A stretch of DNA of 64,000 nucleotides from Austropuccinia psidii (GCA_023105745.1 JALGQZ010000001.1:55126937-55190936); one strand, 5' to 3'; counted from the stretch's first letter, positions 22,780-36,663 are shown. The notes: a model not told the origin generated them from the letters alone. Translations and numbers: made by a program.

Positions 22780-24780
22780 TTGGGAAATCCCTTTGAAGCT
22801 TGGAAATTGAGATGATGAATGTAGCAGTTGTGGTGCATTGCATTAGCGTAACAAAAGGAATCAGGCTGATAAGATGAAAGATAAAGCAAATTTCAGTATT
22901 TGTTTTCAACATGGTTCTATAAAACTTCCTCATGATGCGTTGTCAACTGAGAAGTTACATCCATTCTTGAATGACATGTTTTTGAGCGAATCAATATTTA
23001 GGGTCCCCAATTATAATTTATATCCTAAGACGTATCCTGACACATTATTTAAGGTGGGAAACAGTTTTGTAATCAAGCGCGAATTTATAATAACAGCTTA
23101 TTGTTTACATCCACAGGAGTTCAATTGGATAAACATGTGCAGGGACATGGGACCTACTGCTTTAGGGTTAAGGGTAAACCTCATCATAACATTGGGTCAA
23201 TTTTCCCAGAGAAGGGCCAACCTGCAAAATTTTCACAAATCTTTGTCATAGGTGATAGTGATATAGCCGAGGCACAACATTGAGCAAAAAATCATTAATG
23301 CAAAGATCAGTCATGACATTTTGCTCTCTTGGCAAAAATTCCTCAATGCAAAAACGTACCGTGCAGCAAGGTCTATTATTGGGAATGAGCTAAAGCAAAC
23401 GTTTGCTCTGCAAAGCCTTGAAGGGCAAGCGCTTGACAAAAATGCTTATAGCAAGCCGACAGGAAATGAGGTAGCTATGGTACTTAAAGATAGTGCTGAC
23501 AAGCATGCACCTTGGGATATTGTGCTTCATTGTATGGGTGGAAAGTTGCAACATATTCAAGATTCGCATTCAGGATACCTTGTGTTACGTTATCCAGTCC
23601 TATTTCCGTATGGCAAGCAACGTTGGCATCCTAATTTCAAAGCTGTAAACATGAAAAGTATATCCTTTTCGGACTTTCAACAAATTCTTTTTGATTGTGA
23701 TCTCAAAATTTAAAAATATTGTAATAATATTCAGGACGAGGTGGCAAAGTCAGTCAAAACGAGTGGTATGCATACCTTTTGTTTGACCAATGCAATATAA
23801 CTTCACTACCCCTTCATGCAAAACAATTATATCAAGAATTTGTTGTTGACCTATATATATGCATAGAGAGAAGTAGGCTGCAATTCATCCAATCCAATCA
23901 GCAGCAATTAAGAGTTGATATGTACCAAGGACTTACAGAAACACTTGAGGCCAAAGGTAATGTTGATGGGAAAAAAGTTGTCCTGCCCTCAAAATTTATT
24001 GGTGGTCCATGTGCAATGCTTCAGTTATATCAGGATGCTATGGCATTGGTGAAGTCCTATGGTAAACCCTCCCTCTTTATTACCATGACTGCTAATCCTA
24101 AATGGCCTGAGATTATTAATTGCTTGAAGAAAGGTGAAGTTACGTCTGATTGCCCTGACATAATCACAAGAGTTTTTAGGATGAATTTGGATATTTCACT
24201 TCGAGACCTAACAACAAACAAGCGATTGGTTACCATTGTGTCTTATTTTTACACAATTGAGTTTCAAGAACGTGGCTTACCCCATGGCCATATCATCCTC
24301 ATACTTGCTGACAATTCAATTCCTAGGACAACTTTGCAGATTGATACATTAGTCTGTGCTGAAATCCCTAATTTGTCCAAAGAAAAGCGACTTTTTGGTT
24401 TGGTGACCTCAATGATGTTGCACACCCCGTGTAAGCAGGGATCTTGATGCTGGGCTTCATATGGTTGTAAATATGGATTCCCAAAACCTTTCATCAATAA
24501 GACTTTGATTTGCAATGATTCTTATCCAGCGTACCAACGTCAAGACGGACACACATTTACTAATGGTGGATATACCTACACAAATAGGGATATGAATGCC
24601 ATATAAACATTGAAATACCTTATGGGATTAAGGCATTAAAGTACCTATACAAATACATTTGTAAGGGTGAAGATAGGTCAGCATTGAATTTGGAATTGAA
24701 TGATGAGATATTATCTTTTGTAAATGGTCGTTACATTGGTCCATCAGAAGGTTTGTTTAATTATTAGTTTGTATTCAATA
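22780..24780 (+). pseudogene. Helitron Rep (HUH endonuclease) region
   Basis: The Rep protein nicks and joins DNA ends in rolling-circle transposition. Near 22815 a CSSCGALH motif (expected Trp now TAG) matches the Helitron N-terminal zinc-like motif. The frames 22874-23251, 23101-23283 and 23321-23713 cover the Helitron-like N domain, including GGKLQHIQDSHSGYLVLRYP. The frame 23779-24447 has GKPSLFITMTANPKWPEI and the HUH metal site PHGH (24280-24291). The tyrosine motif KYLYKYICKG lies near 24640-24670 after a frame change. Between pieces there are shifts, stops and acceptor-like CAG sites (for example before 23116), so some gaps may be introns and others decay. Confidence 0.85.
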
Positions 24781-24839
24781 TTTCCATACACTAATGCAGA
24801 AAACTTTAGCAACTTGGAAATTGTTTCAGTTTAATATGT

Positions 24840-27070
24840 CAGGTCAAAAGCCTTCAATCCAACGTCTCTCATTACACCTTGAAGACAAGCAATTGATTTA
24901 TTTTTGAAATGAGGAAGGGGCGTTAAATCAAATATTGACAGGAACCGCAGAAAAAACAACATTAACTGAGTTTTTTTGTTTGAATCAAATTGATGCTTCC
25001 GGAAAAGGTATGAGAGTGAGAAAGTTGTTGTATCATGAAGTACCTTATTATTTCTACTGGGAAAATATAAAAAGGCAGTGGTTAGCAAGAGTTAAATTGC
25101 AGGGATCAATCGGACAGGTGTTCTTTTCCAAAGTAAATGAAGGCGAAAGATACTACTTGCACCTTCTACTTTTGCACCGGCGGAATCTACATTCTTTTGC
25201 AGATGTGCGAACTCATAATGGTGTAACTTATCCAACATTCAGACAAACAGCTGAAGCATTAGGCTTATTGCTTTCTGACAAGGACTACAAAGAATGTCTA
25301 ACTGAAGCTGGGGCATTTATGAGTGGTTCAAAGCTACAGGAAATGTTTTTCATTATTTTGGTTCACAGCCCACCATTGAATCCTTTGCTCTTACTTCATG
25401 GACACATGGGGACATTGTCAGATGATTGCAAATTCAAGTTGCAAGAAAGTTCAATCATTCCTTATCCATTTCCTCAAGATATTCAAGATTATTGTCTATA
25501 TCTTATTCAACAAGAATTAGAACTACTTAATACTGGATTCGCGCAAGTTGGCATACATTTGATATTGCCAGACTTTAGAAAATTTGAACAATATGATGCA
25601 AGGAAAAGTCTTTGCATGGGTATTGAGCGTAAAGCTTACAAGGCTGAAACATTAACTGAAGAGCAGACCACAATATACAATAATTTTTTTCAAGTAATCA
25701 TTTCAGGTTCACAATATTTAGGCTTCATAGATGGTCCAGGCAGGTCTGGCAAAACATATATTTTGAACTGTTTAATACACAAGTGTAAAGAACATAACAT
25801 GAAAGTAGAATCAGTATCTGCATCTGGGATTGCAGCCCTACTCTTGGACAATGGAATGACAGCTCATACAGCATTTGCAATTCCTTTGATAGTGCAGGAG
25901 GATTCAGTATGCAGCTGGATGCCAAAAGATGTTTTTTCAAGCCATCTTGAATCAGTGGATATCATAATTTGGGATGAAATTTCAATGCAACATCAACATG
26001 CAATTGAATGTGTTAATCGTTCACTCAGGGACTTAAAGAGGAGTCCAAAGCCTTTTGGGGGTATATCTGTTTTATTTTCAGGCGATTTCAGGCAAATCTT
26101 GCCTATTGTCAAGCATGGTGGGATATATGATCAGGCATCATCGTGTATCAAAAGATCATATATTTGGGGGTTCTTGAAAAAGGAATTTTTAACGGAAAAC
26201 TTACGATTGGGCACTGGACAAATAATGGGGAACCATGAGACAGAGAAGCTTGCAAAATGGCTTTGAAGTATGGGTGAAGGGGTATACCAAGAATCTGACA
26301 TAGCAACACTAGATATATCCTTATTAAATTTGATTCACAATGAAAATCCCCAATTTCTTTCTGAGGCTCTGATATCCTTTGTTTACAGTGACTTGCATAA
26401 AATACTAGCACAAGATTCATTCGATCAGGCAGGGTTGTATTATGCAAGTAGAGCAATTATTACACCTTTGAATGCTAGCGTCCATGACATTAATGCAACA
26501 CTTTTACAATCAATTGGGAGTCACAAAGTCATTTCAAGATCTATTTATTTAACTGAAGGTGAATCGCAAAATGAAGTTACCAAAGAAATATTGAATGCAA
26601 TACAAATACCAGGGTTCCCGATGCATATGCTAGATCTGAAGGTCAGGACCCCTGTAATGTTATTGAGGAATCTCAATATTTCAAGAGGTTCGTGCAATGG
26701 AACAAGACTTATTATTCAAGAAATAAGGCCTCATGTGTTGATATGCAACACACTGACTGGCTTTAAGATGAATGAAACTGTGTTCATACCAAAAATCAAG
26801 CTATATCATCAAGAATCAGAAGAATATGCTATATCCTTTAGTAGGTACCAATTCCCTGTTACATTGTGCTTTGCAATGACAATTAACAAAGCACAGGGTC
26901 AATCTTTTGACCACATGGGTGTATATCTCAATACAAATGTTTTCCCTCATGGACAATTGTATGTTGCTCTTTCAAGAGTTCGAGATCCTAGGAAAATTTT
27001 GGTAGGAGTTAATGGCAAAAGTTCTGGGTCGGAAGTCACAAATGTGGTAGTTAGAGGTATTATTCCATGA
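24840..27070 (+). pseudogene. Helitron Pif1-like helicase
   Basis: The helicase unwinds the donor strand. The frame opens near 24835 (FNMSGQKPSIQRLSLHLEDK), has a stop near 24906, and is then open from 24935 to a TGA at 26264-26266. It continues in the same frame to 27070, so one point change separates the two halves. Walker A is GPGRSGKT (25734-25757) and Walker B is IIWDEISM (about 25966). Later motifs are FSGDFRQILPI, TINKAQGQSFDHMGVYL and YVALSRVRDP, all characteristic of Pif1/Helitron helicases. Best-preserved part of the transposon. Confidence 0.92.
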
Positions 27071-27130
27071 AATGAATTGTTTATATTGATTACCTATGAT
27101 TGAATCATATTCCAGAGTACATGTTAAATC

Positions 27131-27154
27131 CAGCAAAGCCGGCCTGAACTCTAG
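27131..27154 (+). repeat. Helitron 3' terminus
   Basis: It ends CTAG, followed by T, at the point where the Copia LTR sequence resumes. A short GCCGGC self-complementary core lies just upstream; no strong hairpin is visible. Confidence 0.75.
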
Positions 27155-27561
27155 TAAAAATGATAAGAGGTAAAACAGATTATAAAAAAACTAATGTAAT
27201 GTCTAAAATTACAACAACGAGGTGGCTTTAATAGCCTCTATTTATATGTCTTTTGAGTATAGCCTGACGGAGGCGTATTCTTTTGTAGTCTACAAGAAAC
27301 TGTTTGTCAATCAAACAGTGTACTTTGCGTTTCTTGTGCTTTTCACCGTAGTATGATGTATTCCTTTGTTTAATAAGTTTTCTTGTTCTGCTTTCTAAAC
27401 TTACTTCTCTTTTAATGTTGTAACCAATGAAGTCGTCTAAGAGTACGATTTTTGCTTTTAACTCTAGATCCTTTTTATCAATAAGCTTTTCTAGCTTATT
27501 GCTTTCTTTGCTTTCGCTAAGTACTTTCTCTAATTCACTTTTATTAATTGTTCTTCCAACA
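27155..27561 (-). repeat. Copia 5' LTR, outer part, with 40-bp duplication
   Basis: 27155-27194 repeats the 40 bp at 20222-20261, and 27195-27561 completes the LTR to CCAACA (TGTTGG on the - strand). Together with 20154-20261 the LTR is 475 bp against 471 bp for the left one. The flank at 27562-27566 is the CAAAA target duplication. An open frame on the - strand here only reflects the LTR. Confidence 0.9.
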
Positions 27562-27566
27562 CAAAA
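27562..27566. repeat. target-site duplication CAAAA, right
   Basis: Partner of 15646-15650. Confidence 0.85.
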
Positions 27567-29739
27567 AACCAAAAAAATTCTCAACATCTACAGTTAGAAA
27601 AAAGGTAACATAATCTTTAATATATAAAATTGGAATCTTAAAGACATACATTTATAGCTGTAAAACTTTCTTGGATCTATTTTATATTGAAAAATCAAAA
27701 AATGAAACCCCATACCAAATGATTTTCTCTATTTATGCAGCGATTTCCATTTTTCTAATTGAATCTGGTAACAAAATTTTGTACTAAAATAGGTAGTATA
27801 TGCAATTAACATATTAAACTCATTATAAGTATGAATGGAGACTCAAAAGAAATTTATTTTGAACCATTTTACCATTTATCAAATTTAAAGCTAGCTTTGG
27901 AATAAAGATGGTTTTGATTACTCTTATAAAAACAAAATTTGGGTTTAATTTCCTTTCAATAAAAGTCTCTTGAGAATCAAACTACCAATAAATATAATAA
28001 ATTACTCATGATAATATAATAAATTAATTATTGAAAAACTGTTCCATAAGCTGTTTAAATATCTTGATATTGAACTATTCTAGAGGTAAAAAAACTTCCA
28101 AACCTAACATTTATATCAGTATAATAATCAAGCCAAAATACAAATGAAGTATGCACTAGCATCTGTTAATTTGAATCTTGGATAAAAAAGCAATTTGCTC
28201 CTATTACTAAAGTTCCATACAATATTATAGCTATATATATACTCAATAGTTTATTGAATAAAGATATGGGAAAAGATATTTATGATGGATATGTAGAAAG
28301 TGCTGGGAAAATCTGATTGGAACCGCCATTTATCCACACATTGTCTTGGTGAATCCATAATACTATGAATTGAATATAATTCAAGATGTTCATTTTCATG
28401 TATTCGTGAAGCTTTTCTCTATTTTTTTGAAGGGGAGAAACCCATAAATTGGTGATCCAAGAATAATTCAAGAAATACATGGGTTCTCTCACTCTTTTTA
28501 AGAGAAAAAAGGAATATTTTTGAAGCTCAGGATTGATTCTTGTAATAATTAATGATGAATATCTCCAATGAGACTAAAATCTTGACAGCAATTTGAATAA
28601 TTCTTTTTTCTCCTTTTGTGATGGGAAAGAAATTAGCGGATGGATACATTTATTCTCAGAATATCTTCCCATTCTTCACTGGGCTTCTTTCACAAAAGGA
28701 CTATCTTAGAGGAAATTTCCTTGATTTTGGAAACATCTACTACAGAATCATGTGTTTATGTTTGATATTCAATAATCAATAATATTATAAATTGAATTTC
28801 AAAAGAGTATTTCCAGGAAAGAAACCTTTTATGTATTTGAACTTAAAGACATATAGTTCTTAAATGTTCTGATTCCAAATGATTTCTTGTTCAAGCATTA
28901 ATTCTTGTTAATTTTTTGATATTTCTGTAACTACAACCTCTTTGATTCTGATATGTTTGATATTTTAGGTTTTAATAATTTCATTTATATTCATTCCTAA
29001 AGAAAGGACAAGTTCTCAATATATATAAATTTTGTTATCATAACAAGACACTTTGGGTACCATATCAAGAGTATATAATAAACGTTTTTGAAAAATAATC
29101 AATGATTTTGGACTATATGTCTCATTAAATTACTATTGGAAAGTATTCTTGATCACCTAACTTCAACATAAAGTAAGTCTTCAAAGACTAATATGTTGAA
29201 TATAGTATTCAGAAACTCATAATAGAGAATCATTTGAAGCTTTAGCTATTCATAATCAAAATATCAAAGTGTTTTTGTTATCTTCATGAATAATCACATC
29301 AATATTTTTCTTTGATTTGATCTTGGGTGATCTCACAAACCTAATATGGAATAATTATTAAATATTTTTTCTTTTAAATTAAAGATGTTAAATTTAATTC
29401 TTGAGAAAAGAATTTTCAGTCTATCTTCATATTCAGTAGCTAAATACCCATTTTATGTGGATGAAGGAATTTGAAAGATATTTTAAGTAACAGTTATCTG
29501 TAATCCATGTTTACTTATTTATCCTTTGTGTGATTCATGGGAAATACCAAAAATTTACTCTTATTAATAAATTCAACAAATATTTCCCTGAAAAATATCC
29601 ATTTGTGAGTTTCCAGAAAAGAGCACATAAACCGATTTTCAAAAATCAATTACATGTATCAAAAAAACATAATTTTAATAATGATTATTAATCAATTGTT
29701 CAAATAGATGCGATCAAAACTTTATCTAGAGATACAGCT

Positions 29740-29815
29740 TTGGGAATGTGAAATTATGAGACTCTGATCCTTTAAATCATAATATAATTGGTTTGGGTTC
29801 AAGCCCTATTCCCAA
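29740..29815 (+). tRNA. degenerate tRNA-like sequence, possibly a tRNA-Lys pseudogene
   Basis: The 76-nt segment has a perfect 7-bp acceptor pairing (TTGGGAA with TTCCCAA) and a T-arm-like GGGTTCAAGCCC with the conserved TTCAAGC loop. Its anticodon-like arm has a 4-bp stem (TGAT/ATCA) and loop CCTTTAA, which would give anticodon TTT. Against a functional tRNA: no recognisable D-arm or A-box, C instead of T before the anticodon, and a weak T stem. It may be a tRNA pseudogene, a mitochondrial tRNA insertion, or chance. Confidence 0.3.
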
Positions 29816-32800
29816 TATTTCTCTGTGGAAACTTCAGAATTCATTGCAAAGATATCATTTATATCTTGAAAGTTCTTTACTATTTACAATATATCCTCTC
29901 TTATAATTGCATGAAAAATATTTTTTAGAATAATAAGATAGAAAAAATTCACTTTTCAGAAGAAAATTCATAGCTTTTCTATCCAAATTCTTTCAATTAT
30001 TATGGAATTCAACTTTATAAAATATATTAAATATTTCAATTTCTATTATATCATTTGGCTATAGTTCCAAATAGATATCCTAGCTGTATGGAACTATAAA
30101 ATGGATAATTTCACTTCTGTCGAAATTAATTTGACAGTGAATGATTGAGAACATATTATAGGAGTAGGTGTGTATTTTTTGGCAATGTTTTTGGGGCTTT
30201 TTCAAGGTGCTTTAAATTTAGATTGTACCTATATACAAATAATATATCTCATTATTGAATTAACTAAATCATTCAAGAAGTTCTTGGGTTTTTAATTCTT
30301 AATATAAAGTTTAATTATGAATATCTCAATAATTCCTTTTGTATTAGAACCCCTTATTTCCTGAATATAGCCGTAATCATAAAACCTTTGAAAGAGATAT
30401 TCGTTTCGAAGGAGGTTTCTAAAGATTAAAAAAGTGTTCTCTGTGTGTATCTTAATTTATATATGCTCCTATATAGATTTAGAAAGAAAGGAGAATAATT
30501 ATATCTTATCTCCATTGAATTTTTAAATAGTGGAAGCTACTTATGAATTCTCAATAGAATCCATGAAAAAGGGAAACATTTATTAATGGCTACCAATCAT
30601 CTGGAAGATTTAGCTGTGATATTAATTCATTTTCTTTTAAAATTTCTTCATGGGGTATGTTTAATTTAAATTTAACAATATATAGAAATGCATATTATTC
30701 TTGGAGAAATTTAACTATTTGATATGAAGATATTGAGATTTTTCCTATCCCTTATCATATAGACCTACATATTTTCCAAGCTTATTAACTTTATGAGTAA
30801 ATTTTCAAGGCTTGAAATTTTTCTTTCTGAGACTGCTATACTTTGAGATATGAGTTTAAGGATAAAACGATAATAGAAATAAATAAATAATAATTAATCC
30901 TTTAACTATAAAAGGATTCAATAAAAGGATTAGGAAATATGTTATTCTCATTATTCTTCATCCACAAAAGTTTTTTGATCTTTCAGGATTTGTGACACTT
31001 TTTATCTCACTTTAGTTTATATACATACATATAGTTCTTCTATTTTAGGATGAATAAAGTAATAATTATATATTTACTAAATCAATTTAGTAATAGAATA
31101 TTACATGATTTCATAAACCTTTAGCTAGTATATTCACCTCTATTCATTAAATTCCCCATATATTAAACCCCAAAATACTATTTCATGAAAAAATCTTACA
31201 AAAATGTTTGAAATTTCATAAAACAATTATTGCACTATATTATTCATAATTCCATATCATTTTGCATTTTTCTTATTTATCTCAATTTTTTTATTCTTTT
31301 CTTAGATTTAAGATTTATATCTTTCAGTAAAATAATCTTCCATATTGGAAATACACTAGAGCTAAAAGATGATATATATAATGCAAAACATTTGAGAACT
31401 TCATTTAAGCTATTGAATCAATTAATTAATGATATTAGTCTTAATTGTTTAGCAAAAACTCATAATAATCCAGGAAAACTTCAATCTAAAATTCAAAGTG
31501 TCAGTTGAATAACGAGTCAGTTTAGTAATTTAAGATACTTCACCAAGATTTCAAAATTTTGTAAATGATATGCTATAGGGACTTGAATTTTTTTGAATTA
31601 ATAATTCTATTCAAAAGCTCATAGCTTCAGGTAAAATTTATAATATCAAGTCATTTTTACAAAAATAATACATATAATCCAAAAAGTTGAAAAATAAATC
31701 TAGCATTCAACTATTTTTTTCTTAATATCTTGCGAGAATATTTTGAAAACTCCAACCAGGTAGTTAATTTCATTATTTAGGTTGAGGGAGCTCATAGAAA
31801 ATGAAATACAAGTGGAGGGGCTGATATTTGTGGAATTAAGAGGCTGAAGCTTCATTTCTTACTGAGATACATACACTTGAAAGATTTTCAGCTTGAATTT
31901 ATGAACATTTTGACTTTAAAAAACAGGTAGGGTCTTACTATACCCTTCTCTATTTGACTTAAGCTGAGAAATATTTAGCTCTTATGAGAGGAAGCTATGA
32001 ACTACATGTTATAAAAGATGAGAATTTTATTAAACTTAATATCAAATTGAATTTTGAAGGCCAATAGAAAATAAATGGATGTTTCAAGAGAAACAAAACA
32101 TAAGGAGGAATCTTGGTAAAGTTATGAGAAATTCAATACTTGGCTTGAGCTTCAAATTAATATAATAAAATAATGAGAGGACTTAAGGGATTAATATTAA
32201 TTTCAATTTATTTAAATTCTATTTAACCAACAAGGAATTCTTTCAAAAACAGAATAATTATACAAGTTTTTGTATTTTTTCTTCATTTTTGGGTTAAGAG
32301 TTTTTATGGATAATTTTCAAAACTGTAGCTATAATATATGGATCTTTTTAGCTTGAATTGTTTCATAGTAAGTCTTTATGTTCTTGGTAACTGAATATTA
32401 TCCAAAAAAAGGAAGATAAGAACTGATTATTATTTATAATAGCTCCAATATTAGTTGATTTTGTCTTATAATCTTAAGAAATAATTGTAGGGTTTGATTC
32501 ATGTTAAAACCATGTTTCATTCAGAATGATACTTATGTTCAGATTGGTGTTAAACATGAAGCACCTGACACCAGGGTCAAATTTTCTTTTCATGGTTCTT
32601 GTAAGATTCTGGTTACTATCTCACACTAACCTTCATTTTTTGCAAAAGGAAGCTGTAAAAGCGCCTATATAAAAGAAGCTGTGATGATTCTGTATTTCTT
32701 TTCTATCGATCTTTTGAAAAAGGTTAGGTTTATTCTTGCTCAAATTTTTCTGGTAAAGCTCTTCAAGAAAGGAAATGGGGGTATGAGTTTCAGAATATTT

Positions 32801-35800
32801 AAACGGATGATTAAGTAGGGTCAGGCAGTGTGATAAAAGTAGGACCCTAATATTTCCATGAATTGGCGTGTTTTTACTTTGAAATATTTCTCACAAAAGG
32901 AAAAAAAGAAAATAAAAAAGAAGGATGAAATTTAAATCTATTATTGAAGAAGGGATCTAATGTTGTAAATAGATTGTCTCAAACGAATGAGCCCAGCGAT
33001 TCATGAATTATAATTTATTCAAATGAATTGAATTCGAGGAGGCTTATTGATAGCTCATCAGTTTCCTCAGAAATGAAAAACCACATTCGCAAGGGTAACC
33101 TATGGTAGTTTCTCCCACAAATCTTCATGAAAATAACCACATGGATTTAAAATATATTATCTCTCTACTTTCACTAAATCAAATGTAATTCAATTTGAAA
33201 CCAATCTATCCAGAGATAACATATCCAAGTCAATCTCTCTATTTTTTTTCCAAAGGAATTTTTATTCCTGATTGTAGCTTATCTTTAATCCACAAGAAAT
33301 TTTTTTGTTGTTTTTAAATACATTGGCAACAATCCTTAATTATTTCCAAAAGTAAACTAAATTTAAGTCATGAGGAAAAAAATTTCATTTGAAGCAAGGA
33401 TTATAGATTTAGCTGAAAAATCAACTTCTATATCAAAGATAATTAGGATTTGGTATTCCAAAAGCTCTTAAATATTTTACAGAGTCGCAGAGATGATTGG
33501 TTTTACATAACATTGATGAAATTCCTTTTTAATTTTTGTATATAAATATTTGTTTGAAAATGGAGTAGTTTTCCTTTACTCAATATTTATCTAAGTGGAA
33601 CCCTTGATTAACAGTAGCTTCTAGAAACTTTGAAAAATAAATCAAAATTATTGCTTTTGAGCTTATCAGTATGAAATAATAATATTATAAACATCTATTG
33701 TTTTGCAAATAATTTAAATATATCCATAAATACTCCTCTAGATATATTTGAGGCTAAAAAATAGAATCTATATAAATAATTATTCTGTATTAATGGAGAA
33801 AGGTACTTAAAGAATTTAATATGAGAACAGAGTCTCTAAATGTATTTTTGAAGGTGAATCATTAAAAGCTTCAATATATAAATAGTGAAAAAGTCCATAG
33901 TGATGAAAAATTCCCAAATTTATTCTTTAGGTATATAAAGGGTTGTGATAATTCTAATTATCTTAAAAATTTATTCAAGGATTCTAATTTTTCTGAATGG
34001 TGGTAGGAATCTTTTATTCATTGGTTGAAATTAATTTTAACTAAGTGTCAAAGTAAAAGTATTATATCATAAAGTCAAAATATGGGTAAAAGAAGAAAGG
34101 TTTTAACCAGCTGTGAGAAACATCTTTCTCACATAAAAGAAAATTATCGAATCTGTGAGCCGGGGTTACAACCAAAGAGGGTTGCTTTGAGCTATTTTGC
34201 TATTTTTTGGCTGTTTTGTTTGGCCATTTTCTCCCTATAAAAAAGCCATTAATATAGTAATATTGATTTGTGATTCTTCAAGAATTTTCGGAATTTGCTT
34301 AAACAAAAGTGAAAGACTTAAAGATTCTCAATTACGTGTTTTCAACTTTGGGTGGTTTTTACAAAAGTCAAAAACACCTTATTAGTAACAGACCCTGTGA
34401 AGCATACCCAAGCCAAAGGTAGTAAAGTTTCTCATTGAATTGGACATTCTACCCACATAATAAAGTATTATTCAGTAGTTAGATACCCTTTGAGCTGATA
34501 TTAATTTCCCCCTCAAAAGTTCATCTTCTCAATTTGCTTATTCTCTTCCTTTCGCATGTACAAAACTAAAATCTTCAGTACTTAATCAATTAAAAATGTA
34601 TATTAAACAAATTTGAACTTCAATTCCTCTGTTGTTAATTAAATTTTACTTATGTAATAAACTCACACATTTTGACAAATACGATTAAAATATTTGAATT
34701 CTTAATAAATTCAAAACTACAAATAACACCTCATTTTAAACACACTAGGAAATAGTTAAAGCCAAATGTGGTGTGATTTGAGTTGAAGCTTGATAAATTG
34801 CAAACTTACATACGTGAAATCCTTAAAATAAAATCTACTAAAAGCTAAGTTACATAATTTTTAACCAAAGCTCACCCAGGGTAAAGTTTAATAAAGAATG
34901 AAATCTTAAGATGAAATATATATTTCTTTAGAGTTTTCATAAGCTTTAGAAACTTTTTTTCTCAAAATTTTCACTAAAATCTTTTGCTTGATTTTTCCAA
35001 GAAAAATTCCAATTTTGATATTTTATTTATTTAATGGATCTTAATGAAAATCCTCTATTTATCTTACTAATTTTAAATTTTTCTATAATAAATAAGGAAT
35101 ATTCTTAAGTTTGAACTTTTTCTCTTTTGGTATTTTGGGTATATGTAAATAAATTCAAGGCTTAAATTCCTGAAATAAACCAATGTGGAAAGAGAAAAGA
35201 GTTATGTTATTTTATTTTTTTCCTAACAAGATATTTATAAAGCAGTGACTCCTGATTTATTCTATATTATTTTGAGATACACATATTATTAGGATTCCTG
35301 AGTTGATTTAAGGAATTGAAATACTTTTTTCTGATCTGGTATGACAAGATCTATTTTTCACAATCTCTTCCTGGAAGGATTCCTTTTTTAATTCATGAAG
35401 ATTCATTTAGCATAAAATGAATCAAGCTACACATCCATTATTGGTTAATTTTTCTGTTTCTCTCACTCACCAACACTTTTGTGGTGGATTTAGATCTGCT
35501 TAGGATTTTCACATGAATAAGTTTCAGAGGAAAACATTCAGACGGATTTATATTTGCTTAAATTATAAAAATATGAAGAGAAATAAATTAAGTTGATAAT
35601 AATTTAAATCTCAAATTTGATAGAAATCGAGGGAAACGGAAGATCACAAGGAATATTTTTATAGGTTTTTAGGGTAAAATAAAGTACATTTATTTGTAAA
35701 TAAGGGTATGAAAAAATATATAAAGGAATTTCTAAAAGTAAAGAGGGATTAAATTCTTCCATGGGAGATATTCACACAAACAAATAGTGTCATAAAGCTC

Positions 35801-36643
35801 CAAATATTTCAAAGAAAAAAAGGAAGCAGGAAGTTGAGTTAAAGGGAAAACAAATTCTTATAATTACATCCATCAAGGGTGAGGGGTAAGAATAAGCCAC
35901 TTTTCGACCCATAAAAGTAATTTACATAGCTTAATACTTTAAAAATGAGTATTTTGACCATTTTTAAATATATCTGGGGGTAAAGCCCAATCTCATAGAT
36001 TTTCGGGAGAATAAGTTGTTGGCTTTTTGAAACAAATTTTCGGTGGTTTCTAAAGGGAATAGCAGATAAAATTCATATCATAACCTTGAATCTTACCAAT
36101 TTCTTTTCTGGGTGAAAAATAAATGCAATCAATCACATATACTGAGTAAATGAGATCTTTTTAATAATCTTAGTAAACTGGCCAGATTCTCAAACCCAAT
36201 TTTGAGAAAAAGTAAGCTTGGTCACATGCAGGTGGTGAGTATTTTGCAAAAAATTACAACAAAATTTGGAAACTTGATATATATGAAATATTCGAATGGA
36301 AGAATATTCCACCTAATTGAATGAGTAGGCTCTTCGGATATTGAATAAAGTTAGCATTTAGATGTAAAGAGTTCTACTGAGAATTTCAGATCAATCTTTC
36401 TACACGAAGAATTTTACCTAATTTTATTGAGTTGTCTTTTGGGGTGGATTAAATTCACCCAAATTATTACTTTCCTTCCTCCATTACTCTTTCTAGTTGG
36501 GCTTTAAAGCTACTAAATTCTTTTAATGTAGAATTTTTGTGGTAAAAACTACATTTTGAAGCATGGATCAGGAAATAATGTACCTATAAATGTATTTTTC
36601 ATATTAATATTTCAGGTCACTTGCATATCTTTTTGGAAACTGA

Positions 36644-36663
36644 CAATCCATCCTGATGGATTG
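36644..36663. repeat. perfect 9-bp-stem hairpin
   Basis: CAATCCATC and GATGGATTG are separated by CT. No T-run follows and no gene is adjacent, so a role is unknown. Confidence 0.6.

Larger units (their letters stand above)
20262..27154 (+). mobile_element. Helitron with Rep/helicase, inserted in a Copia LTR
   Basis: A 6.9 kb rolling-circle transposon. The 5' end is TC preceded by A, and the 3' end is CTAG followed by T, matching the Helitron rule (TC...CTRR, insertion at A^T). It encodes a Helitron-like N domain, an HUH Rep endonuclease with the tyrosine motif, and a Pif1-type helicase, all on the + strand. A GC-rich segment GCCGGCC lies about 14 bp before the terminus where a hairpin is expected, but the stem is weak. 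Genes are broken by stops and frameshifts. Confidence 0.9.
15651..27561 (-). mobile_element. Ty1/Copia retrotransposon carrying a nested Helitron
   Basis: Two LTRs (15651-16121, and 20154-20261 plus 27195-27561) flank a - strand gag, protease, integrase, RT, RNase H in the order typical of Ty1/Copia (integrase before RT). A CAAAA duplication flanks the whole. Without the Helitron (20262-27154) and the 40-bp duplication the element is about 4.98 kb, a normal Copia length. A purine tract GAGGGGGCG lies directly upstream of the 3' LTR (16122-16130, - strand). All coding parts carry stops and frameshifts. Confidence 0.92.
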
